NCBI GenBank assembly: GCA_938009235.1
Contig: CALLIK010000010.1
Location: 62,001 to 126,000 of the forward strand
Source: an uncultured Caulobacterales bacterium
GTDB taxonomy: Bacteria; Pseudomonadota; Alphaproteobacteria; Caulobacterales; Maricaulaceae
Direction of reading: 5' to 3'
DNA length: 64,000 nucleotides
Shown: in pieces, positions 44,487-54,158 of the stretch
Layout: each line of letters opens with the position of its first letter
Numbering within the stretch: the stretch's first letter is position 1
The notes under the pieces: generated by a model
The model's input: the letters and a program-made list of their open reading frames with translations, nothing else
What the model was told of the DNA's origin: nothing
Database searches by the model: none
Translations under genes and position numbers: made by a program

Positions 44487-46259
44487 TTAATCAACGCCAA
44501 TCGCTGCAGATTTCGGTCCACGTGGATCGGCAGCTCCTGCAATGTAACCGTCTTCAACTTGCCCAACTGAGTTTACGCGGCCCAATATTGTGCGCGCTGT
44601 AGATCCATCTGGGCCGTTTGAAATTTCGTGGCCCATGCCGCGTAATATACGGACTGTATCTTCATTGATGGTAGGTTCCAAGGCAAGGCGGTCAGGCAGC
44701 CATTGATGATGAATACGACCACGACTTGTGGCCTCAGACAGGTTCATTTCCCATTCCATCACATTAAGCGCGACTTGCATCACAGATGTTATAATTGTCG
44801 ACCCGCCGGGCGAACCAGTCGCCAAAACAACTTCACCATCTTTCATAACAATCATAGGCGTCATGGACGAGAGTGGACGTTTGCGCGGCTCGATCTTATT
44901 CGCCTCGCCACCAATCAAGCCATACCCATTCGGAGATCCAGGTTTGGCTGAAAAATCATCCATTTCATTGTTCAAAAGAAACCCCGCGCCATCGACTGAA
45001 TATCCTGATCCATACGAAAAATTCAGTGTATAGGTCACTGAGACGGCATTGCCGAAACGGTCCATGGTTGAATAATGCGTCGTGTTTACAGGCTCGGGGA
45101 CAAGCTGTGCACCCGGCAAAATATCAGACGACAAAGACGCCATTTCTAAATCAATACTCGCACGTAAACGGTCCGCATAGGCTTTATCTGTCAAAGCCTC
45201 CACTGGAACATCTACGAAATCAGGATCACCCAAATATTTCGATCGATCAGCATAAGCACGGCGCATACTTTCTATCAATTTGTGCAAATAGGCGGCTGAA
45301 TTATGTCCATCCGCCTGCAAGTCATACCCTTCAAGAATATTGAGCATCTGCACGACATGGACTCCACCAGACGAAGGTGGTGACATCGCCGCGATTTCAT
45401 ATCCATGGTAAGTTCCGCGTACGGGTTCGCGTATGACAACTTCATAATTCGCGAGGTCTTCAAGTGTAATTAACCCGCCGCCTTGCGTCATTTCATCGGC
45501 GATGAGTTGCGCCGTTTTCCCTGCATAAAACCCATCCGATCCATCTTGCATGATCCGCCGCAATGTCTTGGCGAGGTCCGATTGTTTCCACGTCTCGCCC
45601 GACTTGATGCCGACGAAATAATCAATGGAGCTATCATCAGCCGCAAATTTTTTGCGGGCTGAATTCAAACCTTCAGTCAACGCCCTGCTGGCGGTAAATC
45701 CTTTTGACGCTAATTTAATGGCCGGCCCCATGACTTGGCGGCGACTCATCGTTCCATGTGCTTCGAGAGCCTCCAGCAACCCCATTACAGTTCCAGGCAC
45801 ACCCGCAGACGCGCGACTAAATTGCGCCTTGGCATTATCAACTTCACCTGCCTCGTTCAGGTACATATCTCGATCAGCAGACGTAGGTGCCATTTCGCGA
45901 AAATCAATTGTCAGAGTTTCACCTCTGTCTTTGAGATGGACAACCATAAACCCGCCGCCGCCAAGGTTCCCTGCTGCTGGGTGGGTCACGGCCAACGCAA
46001 ATCCTACCGCAACGGCTGCATCGACAGCATTACCGCCTCGCGCCAAAATATCGGCTCCAACTTGAGAGGCAATACGGTCTTGAGAACTAATCATGCCGCC
46101 TTTTGCAAGGACAGGATGGTGAATGGTGCCATAATTAAAAACGGCCCGAGCGCCGGGCGCAACTTCGGTTTTATCTGCGGCCAATGCGGACCCCGAAACG
46201 AAAGGGGAAACAGAGACAAGACAGGCCATCAATAAGGGCGCGATTGAAGAAGGTCTCAT
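44487..46259 (-). CDS. ggt: Gamma-glutamyltransferase (periplasmic)
   Basis: A 590-residue precursor that cleaves the gamma-glutamyl bond of glutathione and related peptides in the periplasm. It has a signal peptide (hydrophobic core, then 'GSALAA'), N-terminal '[20 protein letters not shown]' and 'GGGGFMVVH'-type start, and the self-cleavage site in '[16 protein letters not shown]'; the first Thr of T-T-H-Y becomes the new N-terminal nucleophile of the small subunit. The C-terminal part has '[18 protein letters not shown]' and '[11 protein letters not shown]'. It lies between recR and ybaB on the same strand. Confidence 0.95.
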   Translation of the reverse strand: MRPSSIAPLLMACLVSVSPFVSGSALAADKTEVAPGARAVFNYGTIHHPVLAKGGMISSQDRIASQVGADILARGGNAVDAAVAVGFALAVTHPAAGNLGGGGFMVVHLKDRGETLTIDFREMAPTSADRDMYLNEAGEVDNAKAQFSRASAGVPGTVMGLLEALEAHGTMSRRQVMGPAIKLASKGFTASRALTEGLNSARKKFAADDSSIDYFVGIKSGETWKQSDLAKTLRRIMQDGSDGFYAGKTAQLIADEMTQGGGLITLEDLANYEVVIREPVRGTYHGYEIAAMSPPSSGGVHVVQMLNILEGYDLQADGHNSAAYLHKLIESMRRAYADRSKYLGDPDFVDVPVEALTDKAYADRLRASIDLEMASLSSDILPGAQLVPEPVNTTHYSTMDRFGNAVSVTYTLNFSYGSGYSVDGAGFLLNNEMDDFSAKPGSPNGYGLIGGEANKIEPRKRPLSSMTPMIVMKDGEVVLATGSPGGSTIITSVMQVALNVMEWEMNLSEATSRGRIHHQWLPDRLALEPTINEDTVRILRGMGHEISNGPDGSTARTILGRVNSVGQVEDGYIAGAADPRGPKSAAIGVD

Positions 46260-46295
46260 TTACGTGTCCACCTGTTGTCTCGGTATATATTCATC

Positions 46296-46619
46296 TTAAA
46301 AGGGTAACTTCATACCAGGCGGGAGCTGCATATCACCCATGGCTGATTTCATAGTCTCGGCCTGTGCTTGATCCATCTTCACCTTAGCATCCTGATAAGC
46401 TGCAACAATCAGGTCTTCCACGACCTCTTTATCTTCGCCGTTCAACAAAGAGGGATCGATTTCCAACGCCTTCATATTGCCGCCGCCTGCGAGCGTGACG
46501 CTGACTAAACCACCACCAGAGCGACCCGTTGCCGTCAGGTCAGCCACTTGAGACTGAGCCACTTCCATTTTCTTCTGCATGTCCTTCGCCTGTTTCATCA
46601 GGCCCATTATGTCTTTCAT
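46296..46619 (-). CDS. ybaB: YbaB/EbfC family nucleoid-associated protein
   Basis: A 107-residue YbaB/EbfC protein, a small DNA-binding dimer. The N-terminal helix is Met/Lys-rich, 'MGLMKQAKDMQKKMEVAQ', followed by 'GGGLVSVTLAGGGNMKALEI' and 'EVVEDLIVAAYQDAKVKMDQ', and ends 'PPGMKLPF', all as in the family. It begins nine bases after dnaX, the classic dnaX-ybaB order, and so is likely cotranscribed with it. Confidence 0.96.
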   Translation of the reverse strand: MKDIMGLMKQAKDMQKKMEVAQSQVADLTATGRSGGGLVSVTLAGGGNMKALEIDPSLLNGEDKEVVEDLIVAAYQDAKVKMDQAQAETMKSAMGDMQLPPGMKLPF

Positions 46620-46628
46620 GGTATATTC

Positions 46629-48413
46629 CTAGTCAGTGTCTTTTTGTGGAAACTCAGAGTGAATGACGTTTTCAGCACGATCACGAATATAAAGCTCTTT
46701 CGCATTCATCAGCAAGGGATGAGAAAATGCGGGATGTGCGCGATCTTCTGCATCTTGCGCCGCAACAGCTGATTTTCTCTGCTGCGCGAGCGGTTCTTCG
46801 CCTGTTTCATCTGACGGCGAAACAATCCACAAATCGCCTGTCATATCTTGCAAGGCTGTTACGATTCTACCGATGAGCGTGTTTTGGCGCGGATCGGTAA
46901 TATTCACGCTAATCGCGCCACGTTTAAAACTGACCAGACGGACATATCGCGACAGATCGGATTTCAACTTGATCTGTGACTTCGGCAATTCATTTACAAA
47001 TTCAGCAAAGCTACCAATCTCAACCGCAGGTGCAGCTGGAGCTATTGGCTTTGGCGCTTCCATCAAAGCTGTTGGGCTACCAGTTGATGTGTCAGACACC
47101 GCATGCGTTGAAACAGCCTGAGGCATTACAGCAGACGTTGACGCCGAACTGCCTCCGCCCACAACAGGCGAGATACTTGGCAAACCAGGCCCGCCAGCAT
47201 CTTGATCCTTACGCGCTTGCGCAATGATAGCAGCAGCCAACTCTGGCGGCGGCATTTGCCCTGCTAGGCTAAGTTTTAATAACGCCATTTCAGCGGCAGC
47301 TAAAGGCGTCGGTGCTTGGCGAACATCATTATAGGCTGCGCTCAAAACTTGCCAAAAGCGTGTGAGTTGCCCGATGGATTGTGTCTCTGCCAATTCGCGC
47401 ATGCGCTGGGCTTGGTCAGGGGCCATTTCGAAATCAGCGAGATCGCCCAATGTTTTTGCGCGGCTCACTTCGTGGCAAACATCTAAGAGATCACGCATCA
47501 CGACGGCGGGATCCGCGCCATCATCATATTGCGCGCGCATTTCAAGTAGCGCACCCTTGGTGTCGCCGTGAGCTGCCATCGAGAAAAGGTCGAGAATACG
47601 CAGACGGTCGGCAAGCCCCAACATCGTTCGGACTTGTTCGCCTGTGACTTCGTCGCCGTCTAAACCGGCTTGAACAATCGCTTGATCCAGTAATGACAGA
47701 CCATCTCGAACAGAGCCTTCGGCGGCGCGCGAAATCATCGCGAGGCCTTCATCCGAAATCTGCACATCTTCTTTACCGCAAATACCGCGTAGATGTTCGG
47801 CCAAGACACTCGCCTCAACACGACGTAAATCGAACCGCTGACAGCGAGATAAAACCGTGATTGGAACTTTACGAATTTCAGTCGTCGCAAAGATAAATTT
47901 TGCGTGGTCTGGCGGTTCCTCCAATGTCTTCAGCAAGGCGTTAAACGCCCCCGCCGAAAGCATGTGAACCTCATCTATGATGTAAACTTTATAACGAGCT
48001 GTCGCAGGTGAATAGCGAACGCCGTCCAGCAACTCGCGCATGTTCTCAACGCCCGTACGTGAGGCCGCATCCATTTCCAGCACATCCATATGAGAGCTGG
48101 TCATGATCAATTCGCAATGATCACCCCGTGTCGACAAATCGACACTCGGACCGTTTTGTGTGTCTGATTGATAGTTCAAAGCTCGCGCCAAAAGACGCGC
48201 CGTCGTCGTCTTACCAATGCCTCGTACGCCCGTTAGCATAAAGGCATGGGCCACGCGGTTCGCCTCGAAAGCGTTCTTCAAGGTCGTGACCATGGCATCT
48301 TGGCCGATCATGTCCTCAAAAGTTGAAGGTCGGTATTTACGCGCCAGAACCTGATAAGATTCCTCTTCGCCAAACATGGATGCCGTATCGCTCATAGAGT
48401 CGAACATAAGCAT
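46629..48413 (-). CDS. dnaX: DNA polymerase III gamma/tau subunit
   Basis: The clamp-loader ATPase of replication. AAA+ features: 'VLARKYRPSTFEDMIGQ', Walker A 'GVRGIGKTTTARLLAR', Walker B region 'IIDEVHMLSAGAFNALLKTL', 'FIFATTEIRKVPITVLSRCQ' with the SRC sensor/Arg finger. As in other alphaproteobacteria the four-Cys zinc module after Walker A is absent; the stretch has only one Cys ('GDHCELI'). A Pro/Ala/Ser-rich linker precedes a C-terminal tau-like domain. At 594 residues it could be full tau. The start at 48413 lacks a clear ribosome-binding site and 'MSDTASMFGE' (48395) is an alternative. Confidence 0.96.
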   Translation of the reverse strand: MLMFDSMSDTASMFGEEESYQVLARKYRPSTFEDMIGQDAMVTTLKNAFEANRVAHAFMLTGVRGIGKTTTARLLARALNYQSDTQNGPSVDLSTRGDHCELIMTSSHMDVLEMDAASRTGVENMRELLDGVRYSPATARYKVYIIDEVHMLSAGAFNALLKTLEEPPDHAKFIFATTEIRKVPITVLSRCQRFDLRRVEASVLAEHLRGICGKEDVQISDEGLAMISRAAEGSVRDGLSLLDQAIVQAGLDGDEVTGEQVRTMLGLADRLRILDLFSMAAHGDTKGALLEMRAQYDDGADPAVVMRDLLDVCHEVSRAKTLGDLADFEMAPDQAQRMRELAETQSIGQLTRFWQVLSAAYNDVRQAPTPLAAAEMALLKLSLAGQMPPPELAAAIIAQARKDQDAGGPGLPSISPVVGGGSSASTSAVMPQAVSTHAVSDTSTGSPTALMEAPKPIAPAAPAVEIGSFAEFVNELPKSQIKLKSDLSRYVRLVSFKRGAISVNITDPRQNTLIGRIVTALQDMTGDLWIVSPSDETGEEPLAQQRKSAVAAQDAEDRAHPAFSHPLLMNAKELYIRDRAENVIHSEFPQKDTD

Positions 48414-48536
48414 GGTAAGTCGTCATGGAAAGCATGCGAACGAACTTGCGCACAGCTTAGCGGGTAGCGGTTATGCACATTTATGAAATTGACGGCGATT
48501 AATCAGGGTTTACGGTGATAAACATTGGAGAAAAGC

Positions 48537-49961
48537 ATGGCTCGTCACGATTATAAGTTCCGCCCCGAACCGCGTTGGGAGAGCGGATTTTTCGTTCCGC
48601 CTGCCCCCATCCCAATGCCCAAGCCCTTAGATGATTGGTCAAAACTAGACACTTTTGATTCTATTCGCGCCATGAGCAAGAACCCTATTTTATCGACGAC
48701 GAAAGCCTCAACGACAGAAAATGATGTCATCGGGAAAAGCATAGGTCAAACTATCGCGATCTTCACTTCGCCCAAATCCATCAAACATGTTTTCATCGAA
48801 AATGCGGTCAATTATGGCATGCACCCCATCCGCCAATCCCTGCTGAAGCCAGCGCTTAAAGATGGACTTATTTCAGCAGATGGCGACATTTGGCGTGTGG
48901 CCCGCCGTGCGCTTTCGCCCATTTTTACACCTCGCCATATTGGTGAGTTTCCTGAACCTATGCGGCGTGCAACCGAGTCTATGCTGCCAGATGTTTTTCC
49001 GGACGGTCAAATCATCGAGGCGGATGAAGGCTTCCTTAAACTCGCTTACGCTGTGCTTTCAGAAACTTTATTCTCGGGTGAAATTGATGGAAATTTGAAT
49101 GATACCTTACGTGATATTGCTGTCTTTATGGATGCCCTGGGTAAGCCTGATCCACTGGATATCATTGACGCTCCGAAATGGATTCCAAGGCTCAGTAAAA
49201 TGGGTTGGCGGAAAGCCGTTAATCGCATGCGTGCGCAAATCCGCGTTGTCTATAACTCACGCCGACAACGTATTGAGCGCAATGAGGATGTCCCGCAAGA
49301 TTTTCTCACCTTACTCCTTACTACAAAGACGAGTGACGGTGACCCTCTATCCGCAGACCAAGTTGAAGATCAAATTATGACCTTTATCGGCGCTGGGCAT
49401 GAAACAACCTCAAGGGCGCTGACGTGGTTAAGCTATCTATTATCCCAAGACGTTAAAACCAGAGACAGGTTTGAGACCGAAATTGATGCGCTCGATATGG
49501 CTCAACCCACCAAGAGTTGGATTGAGCAAATGCCCTTTGCTATGGCCTGCTTCAATGAAGGCATGCGGCTCTATCCGCCTGCGCCGTTCATTTCTCGTAT
49601 CGCGTTAGATGAAGACAAGATCGACGAAAAAATTATTCCCAAAGGTGCAACAGCCCTTATCAATCTGTGGTCTCTACATCGCCATGAGAGCCATTGGGAG
49701 AACCCGAATGCATTCGATCCAGATCGTTTCATGCGTGAACGAGCCAAAGAAATTGGGAGGTTTAGTTTTCTACCCTTTGGCGTGGGTCACCGCGTTTGCA
49801 TTGGGCAGAGGTTCGCACTGCAAGAGGCCGCCGTCATTATGGCTGTGATTTTCAAGAAAGTGCGTCTGAACTGGATTGAAGGAGAGGCTCACCCTTGGCC
49901 ACTCATGAGGATTACAACTCGCCCACAGGAAACACTGCGCATGCAGGTCGAGCATAGGTAA
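48537..49961 (+). CDS. Cytochrome P450
   Basis: A soluble bacterial-type P450 of about 474 residues. The I-helix has 'FIGAGHETTSRALTWLSY' (A/G-G-x-E-T), the K-helix 'FNEGMRLYPPAPFISR' (E-x-x-R), and the heme loop 'FSFLPFGVGHRVCIGQRFAL' with the cysteine ligand in F-x-x-G-x-x-x-C-x-G. A GGAG six bases before the ATG at 48537 supports this start over the TTG at 48525. Its substrate is unknown; the sequence resembles P450s that act on fatty acids or terpenes in marine bacteria. It is monocistronic, facing away from dnaX. Confidence 0.93.
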   Translation: MARHDYKFRPEPRWESGFFVPPAPIPMPKPLDDWSKLDTFDSIRAMSKNPILSTTKASTTENDVIGKSIGQTIAIFTSPKSIKHVFIENAVNYGMHPIRQSLLKPALKDGLISADGDIWRVARRALSPIFTPRHIGEFPEPMRRATESMLPDVFPDGQIIEADEGFLKLAYAVLSETLFSGEIDGNLNDTLRDIAVFMDALGKPDPLDIIDAPKWIPRLSKMGWRKAVNRMRAQIRVVYNSRRQRIERNEDVPQDFLTLLLTTKTSDGDPLSADQVEDQIMTFIGAGHETTSRALTWLSYLLSQDVKTRDRFETEIDALDMAQPTKSWIEQMPFAMACFNEGMRLYPPAPFISRIALDEDKIDEKIIPKGATALINLWSLHRHESHWENPNAFDPDRFMRERAKEIGRFSFLPFGVGHRVCIGQRFALQEAAVIMAVIFKKVRLNWIEGEAHPWPLMRITTRPQETLRMQVEHR

Positions 49962-49985
49962 ACAAAGGTAGCTAAAGGGAAAAGT

Positions 49986-50081
49986 GGAAGACCGGATCCT
50001 GACCCGAAAAAAGAACTCGTTGCGGCTGCTGCGTTCCCGCCCTGACCGGGTTGGCGAGGTTATCGTCCTGGCCGACCTTCC
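49986..50081 (-). ncRNA. ffs: Signal recognition particle RNA, small bacterial type (4.5S)
   Basis: Read on the minus strand, the core 'CGGTCAGGGCGGGAACGCAG' followed by 'CAGCC' matches the conserved SRP RNA domain IV (GGTCAGG...GGAA...AGCAGCC), which Ffh binds. The ends GGAAGGTCGG and CCGGTCTTCC pair to close a long hairpin of about 96 bases. Position next to dnaX-ybaB-recR, here with the P450 gene in between, is typical for alphaproteobacteria. End points are estimated from the pairing. Confidence 0.92.
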
Positions 50082-50224
50082 GAGCAGTGATGTAGGCCTT
50101 ACGAACTCACTGCACAAGTAGAACAGACATAAAAAGGTTTGTCCACATTTGACCGCGCCTTTAAATTTAAGCGCACCAATAAAGTTGATTGAATTACGGT
50201 TTGATTTTGGGCGCGTTAGGTCGC

Positions 50225-51142
50225 ATGTCCACACACATGACAGATATTCAAGCCGACGCGCCAATCCCATTCGCTGGGGACCAACTCGATTATGCAGAGC
50301 ATTTACGTGACCCTGAGCAACTCCAAGCCTTAATCAAGAAGACATCTGCTCGGGCCATCTTACTCTATAAAGGCCAAATCGGGATTGGTGACGGCGGACG
50401 CCCGCACCGTGTACATCCTTCGGACTTGATCGGGCATGATCTCATGGCCCCTGGCCCTGTTTTCCTAGGCCTAGAAGGCGAACGTCCCATTTTTGCCTTT
50501 AGCATCACCAAACCAGAAGCCTTCATGCCAGAAGAAAACTTCGTCTCCCTTCGCGGAATTGGTGGAAATTTACGCCCATCCGATTTGGCGTTGGCTGGAC
50601 GCGCAAAATCGCTTTTTGCCTGGCACTTCTCTGACAAACACTGCGTCGCGTGCGGCAGTACAACAGCGGCCCAAGAGGGCGGCGTTAAACAGGTCTGTAC
50701 GAGCTGCGGTGCCGAAAGCTTCCCACGCGTTCACCCTGTTGCAATTATGTTGGTCACAGACGGTGATCGCGTGTTGATGGGGCGAGGCGTAGGTTGGCCA
50801 GAGGGCGCAATGTCAGCCCTAGCGGGCTTTGTCTCACCCGGAGAAAGTATTGAAGAAGCCGCACAACGCGAAGTTATGGAAGAAGCTGGCATCAAGACTA
50901 AAAACCCACGTTACGTCTTCTCACAACCTTGGCCTTTCCCAGCGCAACTCATGATGGGCTTGATACTCGAGGCTATGAATACAGACATCACAGTTGACCC
51001 AAAAGAGCTTGAGGACGCGCGTTGGTTCACACGTGAAGAGGTATTGGCTGTCTTTGAAAAACGCGGAGATGCCTTCATGCGTCTACCGCGCCAAACGATC
51101 GCGCATCAACTGCTACGGTATTGGTTGGCTGAGACCGCTTAG
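50225..51142 (+). CDS. nudC: NAD(+) diphosphatase / RNA decapping enzyme NudC
   Basis: A Nudix hydrolase splitting NAD(H) into NMN and AMP and removing NAD caps from RNA. The zinc ribbon is 'CVACGSTT' and 'CTSCGAESFPRVHPVAI', the Nudix box is 'GFVSPGESIEEAAQREVMEE' followed by 'AGI', and the NudC-specific signature is 'SQPWPFPAQLMMG', where the family usually has SQPWPFPxS; here the last position is Gln. I choose the ATG at 50225 ('MSTHMTD'), preceded by AGG at short distance; the frame is open to 50189. It follows the SRP RNA gene on the opposite strand. Confidence 0.93.
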   Translation: MSTHMTDIQADAPIPFAGDQLDYAEHLRDPEQLQALIKKTSARAILLYKGQIGIGDGGRPHRVHPSDLIGHDLMAPGPVFLGLEGERPIFAFSITKPEAFMPEENFVSLRGIGGNLRPSDLALAGRAKSLFAWHFSDKHCVACGSTTAAQEGGVKQVCTSCGAESFPRVHPVAIMLVTDGDRVLMGRGVGWPEGAMSALAGFVSPGESIEEAAQREVMEEAGIKTKNPRYVFSQPWPFPAQLMMGLILEAMNTDITVDPKELEDARWFTREEVLAVFEKRGDAFMRLPRQTIAHQLLRYWLAETA

Positions 51143-51155
51143 GCGGTCCACACAC

Positions 51156-51620
51156 CTAATCCTCTAAGAGTGCTGGCCACCTTTGGTCAGAACTAGAGAT
51201 ATATGTTGGGCGTTTTTTATCCCAGCGGCGTTTGATGCGAGCGTTATAATTGAAATATAATCGTCCGTCTTCAACATGCCAATGGTCAGATCTACCGGGT
51301 GCAAGCTTGCCCTTTGCAACAGCCCACGCGCAATAACCGCCATATTGTGGAGCAAATAAGTCTGGGTTCGTTAGGAATAAATCTTTATTCGCCTGAGTGA
51401 AAAAGACCCAATCTGCCCCTTCATAAAACGTCGAATATTCTGCTTTTCCGAGTTGGGGCTTACCAGAGAAGAACGACACAACATCGTAGCCCTCAGCTGC
51501 AACATTGTCGCGCCAACTCGTATAAACAGGGTCAGAAGCCGCAAAACTTGCGACAGGCGCGAGGAGAAGAGCCGCACCAAGGGACGCTCTGAGTACAGGT
51601 AAAAAAAGGCGTTTCATCAT
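51156..51620 (-). CDS. YHS domain periplasmic protein
   Basis: An exported YHS-domain protein. From the Met at 51620 ('MMKRLFLPVLRASLGAALLL') it has a signal peptide ending 'PVASFAAS', then a YHS-type domain with 'YDVVSFFSGKPQLGKAEY', 'WVFFTQANKDLFLTNPDLFA' and 'PQYGGYCAWAVAKGKL', the usual arrangement in which a Cys and aromatic residues bind metal. The end 'RIKRRWDKKRPTYI' is like other family members. The frame runs upstream to 51710, but that would spoil the signal peptide. It follows pheA by 46 bases. Metal handling in the envelope is plausible but not shown. Confidence 0.85.
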   Translation of the reverse strand: MMKRLFLPVLRASLGAALLLAPVASFAASDPVYTSWRDNVAAEGYDVVSFFSGKPQLGKAEYSTFYEGADWVFFTQANKDLFLTNPDLFAPQYGGYCAWAVAKGKLAPGRSDHWHVEDGRLYFNYNARIKRRWDKKRPTYISSSDQRWPALLED

Positions 51621-51666
51621 GTGTCTTATATAGTGTCGCCGCGTAGTATGCACAACGCTCCGCCTC

Positions 51667-52503
51667 TTACAGCTGCGCCAGACGAACTTCGTCCATAGGA
51701 TAGGTGCCAAGATGCGTGATACTTTCGGAGAAAAAGGCTAGTTCCTCTAAGGCATTTTTCATCTCTGAACTGTCGATATGCCCTTCCACATCCGCGTAAA
51801 ATTGCGCCGCCTTAAACGAGCCGCCCACCATATAGCTCTCTAGTTTCGTCATGTTCAGGCCATTGGAAGCAAAGCCGCCCAAGGCTTTATAGAGCGCAGA
51901 CGGAACGGATCTGACGTGGAAAACAAACGAGCTTACGCTTGGAACGTCTTGCGTAGGGACAGACGGTTGATCAGCCAACACGATAAACCGAGTCGTATTA
52001 TGGTCGGCATCTTCAATATTTTCCGCCAATATATCGAGGCCATATGTCTTCGCCGCCAAGGTAGACGCTACTGCCGCGACAGTTTTGTCACCAGATTCAG
52101 AAATTTTGCGGGCAGCACCCGCCGTATCAACATCGACAACCGCATCAATTTCGTTGGCCGTCAGAAACTTACGTACTTGCCCCAAAGCCATGTGATGTGA
52201 CCGCGCGGCCTTTATATCGGACAACGCAGCATCTTTCACACCCAATAGTTGGTGATGCACAGGCAAATAACGCTCTCCAACAATGTGTAACCTGCCTTCT
52301 GGCAGCAGGTGGTAAATATCGGACACACGGCCTGCGACCGTATTTTCAACGGGGATCATCGCGAGTTTCGCGACTCCTGAGCGTACAGCTTCAAAGGCCT
52401 TCGCGAAACTCACGCATGGGACAGGCTCATACTCTGGGTAAAACTGTGAACATGCGAGGTGCGAATAGGCGCCTGGCTCTCCTTGATAGACAATTTTTTT
52501 CAC
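51667..52503 (-). CDS. pheA: Prephenate dehydratase
   Basis: Converts prephenate to phenylpyruvate in phenylalanine synthesis. The 278-residue monofunctional protein has the dehydratase motifs 'VYQGEPGAYSHLACSQFYP', 'MIPVENTVAGRVSDIYHLL' and 'NTTRFIVLAD' (the T-R-F motif), then an ACT domain with 'SALYKALGGFASNGLNMTKL' followed by 'ESYMVGG', the phenylalanine-binding regulatory part. No chorismate mutase domain is attached, as usual for alphaproteobacteria. It is divergent from the cytochrome c gene. Confidence 0.96.
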   Translation of the reverse strand: MKKIVYQGEPGAYSHLACSQFYPEYEPVPCVSFAKAFEAVRSGVAKLAMIPVENTVAGRVSDIYHLLPEGRLHIVGERYLPVHHQLLGVKDAALSDIKAARSHHMALGQVRKFLTANEIDAVVDVDTAGAARKISESGDKTVAAVASTLAAKTYGLDILAENIEDADHNTTRFIVLADQPSVPTQDVPSVSSFVFHVRSVPSALYKALGGFASNGLNMTKLESYMVGGSFKAAQFYADVEGHIDSSEMKNALEELAFFSESITHLGTYPMDEVRLAQL

Positions 52504-52689
52504 GATATTCTCGTCTGTTTACTGTTGATGCGCACTTAACACGGATAAGGCGTGTATAAAGCCGTGACTGAGCGACGCTGCAAGGTGTTTTCTATTTGCA
52601 TTTGTGGCACACATTTATATGAAATGCTCCAAAAGATAGACGCATCAGCGATTGCGTCCATCGGGACTAGACTTAGACAGGATTTCGTC

Positions 52690-53307
52690 ATGGACGATTT
52701 AGGTTTCAACAAAATTGCCGGTGCCATATTGGCGACAGCTCTCGGCATGCTCGTTTTGAAGACGTTGCCCGGTGTTTTCATGGGCGGTGACGAGGAAGTT
52801 ATCGCTTATAAAGTTGGTCCGATCATAACTGAGCCAACTGGGGACGTTGCACCGCTTCCATTCCCTCAAGTGGACTGGGTCGCGGCTATGGATGCCACCC
52901 AAGGCGCTAAGGTCTTTAGTAAATGTAAGTCTTGCCACAATGCAAATGCTGGCGGCGCTAACGGAACAGGTCCAGCTCTTTATGACGTTGTTGGAGCAGA
53001 TAAAGCTTCGCATGCTGGATTTAACTTCTCTTCAGCCCTGAAAGGCATTGACGGCACTTGGGACTATGCGTCCTTGGATGCGTTCTTGAAGAAACCCAGC
53101 AAATACGCACCAGGTACAAAGATGAACTTCAATGGTTTGAAAAAACCTGAGCAACGCGCTGCCGTTATCGAATATTTGCGCGTCGCATCCCCATCGCCAA
53201 TCGCGCGTCCTGAAGCGGCTCTTGCCGAAGCCGCACCTGCTGACCTCGCACCTGTTGAAGCCCTTCCTATGGAAACGATGCCTGTCGAAACAGTCCCAGC
53301 GGAATAA
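52690..53307 (+). CDS. Membrane-anchored class I cytochrome c
   Basis: A mono-heme cytochrome c of about 205 residues, like CycM/c552 proteins that carry electrons to cytochrome oxidase. It starts at 52690 with AGGA seven bases upstream and has an uncleaved membrane anchor ('IAGAILATALGMLVLKTL'). The heme motif is 'CKSCH' (Cys79, Cys82, His83), and the axial Met is in 'GTKMNFNG'. A low-complexity Ala/Pro/Glu tail, 'LPMETMPVETVPAE', follows the domain. It is followed by a weak bidirectional terminator. The frame extends upstream to 52552 with unlikely Cys-rich sequence. Confidence 0.9.
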   Translation: MDDLGFNKIAGAILATALGMLVLKTLPGVFMGGDEEVIAYKVGPIITEPTGDVAPLPFPQVDWVAAMDATQGAKVFSKCKSCHNANAGGANGTGPALYDVVGADKASHAGFNFSSALKGIDGTWDYASLDAFLKKPSKYAPGTKMNFNGLKKPEQRAAVIEYLRVASPSPIARPEAALAEAAPADLAPVEALPMETMPVETVPAE

Positions 53308-53328
53308 CCCTAAAAAAATATTGATTTA

Positions 53329-53356
53329 AAACGGCTCGCCCTTGCGCGGGTCGTTT
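53329..53356. terminator. Hairpin between cytochrome c and NlpC/P60 genes
   Basis: AAACGGCTCGC pairs over its whole length with GCGGGTCGTTT (two G-U pairs) around a 6-base loop. It lies between convergent genes, with T-rich ends, and may stop transcription from both sides. Confidence 0.6.
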
Positions 53357-53361
53357 GCGTT

Positions 53362-54144
53362 TCAGAGGCGCTTCGTCGTCCTAACAGCTCCAATGCGAGC
53401 CACCGCTTTGGTAACAGGCTCAAGAGCCACACACATATGATATGCATTGGCGTGCAGCAGTTGATCTTCTTGGGTAACAATCCCAACATGCCCAGGCCAA
53501 AACACGATGTCCCCTGCCCGTCGGTCTTCATATGCTACAGACTGCCCTAAGGCCGCTTCCTGTTGATCTGCATCGCGTGGTACATCTATGCCCGTGGCAG
53601 CCAATGCGCTCTGCACGAGGCCTGAACAATCCACACCAATGCCGCCAGTACCGCCCCAAACATAAGGCAAGCCCAACATATCCGTCGCAAAACTAATAAA
53701 AGATCGTTGCGAAGCGTCGCCAAATTTTCGCAGATGTCGAAGATGGATATACCCACTATGTTCGTAGTTCAGAAAGTCGCCTTCGACGTCGCCGTGTATC
53801 GCTGAATTTCGGGGTAAACTGCCCACAAGTCGCGACTTGATATCTGCGGATTCAAAAACTGTCGCAGAAACAGCCGTTACAATATGGGTTGGAATGGACA
53901 ACCCTTCAGCCAATTCAGTGACTGGAAGGTGGCCGATATAATCAACGCGATTGATACCATGAAGAACGGAATAGAGCGCGCCTTGCGCCACACCAGATTT
54001 TTCAGAAGTAAGCTCAAACCTTTGGCCCAATAGAGCCTGAGTACCTATACCTGACTCTGTCATCACATTTGAAAACGGAGCGATAACAGAATAGCTTTGA
54101 GTGGGTGTTCCGTCAGGTAAATAAGTGCGACGATCCGCCTCCAT
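53362..54144 (-). CDS. NlpC/P60 family cell-wall peptidase
   Basis: A 260-residue protein with SH3-like N-terminal segments followed by a C40 peptidase domain. The catalytic Cys is in 'GLPYVWGGTGGIGVDCSGLV', the first His in 'DIVFWPGHVGIVTQ' and the third polar residue in 'LLHANAYH'. It likely cuts gamma-D-glutamyl-diamino-acid bonds in peptidoglycan or recycled muropeptides. There is no evident signal peptide, so a cytoplasmic recycling role is possible. It lies 14 bases downstream of the MarR gene on the same strand, so the two may be cotranscribed. Confidence 0.88.
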   Translation of the reverse strand: MEADRRTYLPDGTPTQSYSVIAPFSNVMTESGIGTQALLGQRFELTSEKSGVAQGALYSVLHGINRVDYIGHLPVTELAEGLSIPTHIVTAVSATVFESADIKSRLVGSLPRNSAIHGDVEGDFLNYEHSGYIHLRHLRKFGDASQRSFISFATDMLGLPYVWGGTGGIGVDCSGLVQSALAATGIDVPRDADQQEAALGQSVAYEDRRAGDIVFWPGHVGIVTQEDQLLHANAYHMCVALEPVTKAVARIGAVRTTKRL

Positions 54145-54158
54145 ATTCGAGCCTAAAC

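Noticed and set aside
51621-51710. Longer N-terminus of the YHS protein
   Set aside because: It would put about 30 basic residues before the signal peptide and overlap pheA.
52552-52689. Longer N-terminus of the cytochrome c
   Set aside because: Cys-rich unlikely leader; a good ribosome-binding site and membrane anchor mark the ATG at 52690.
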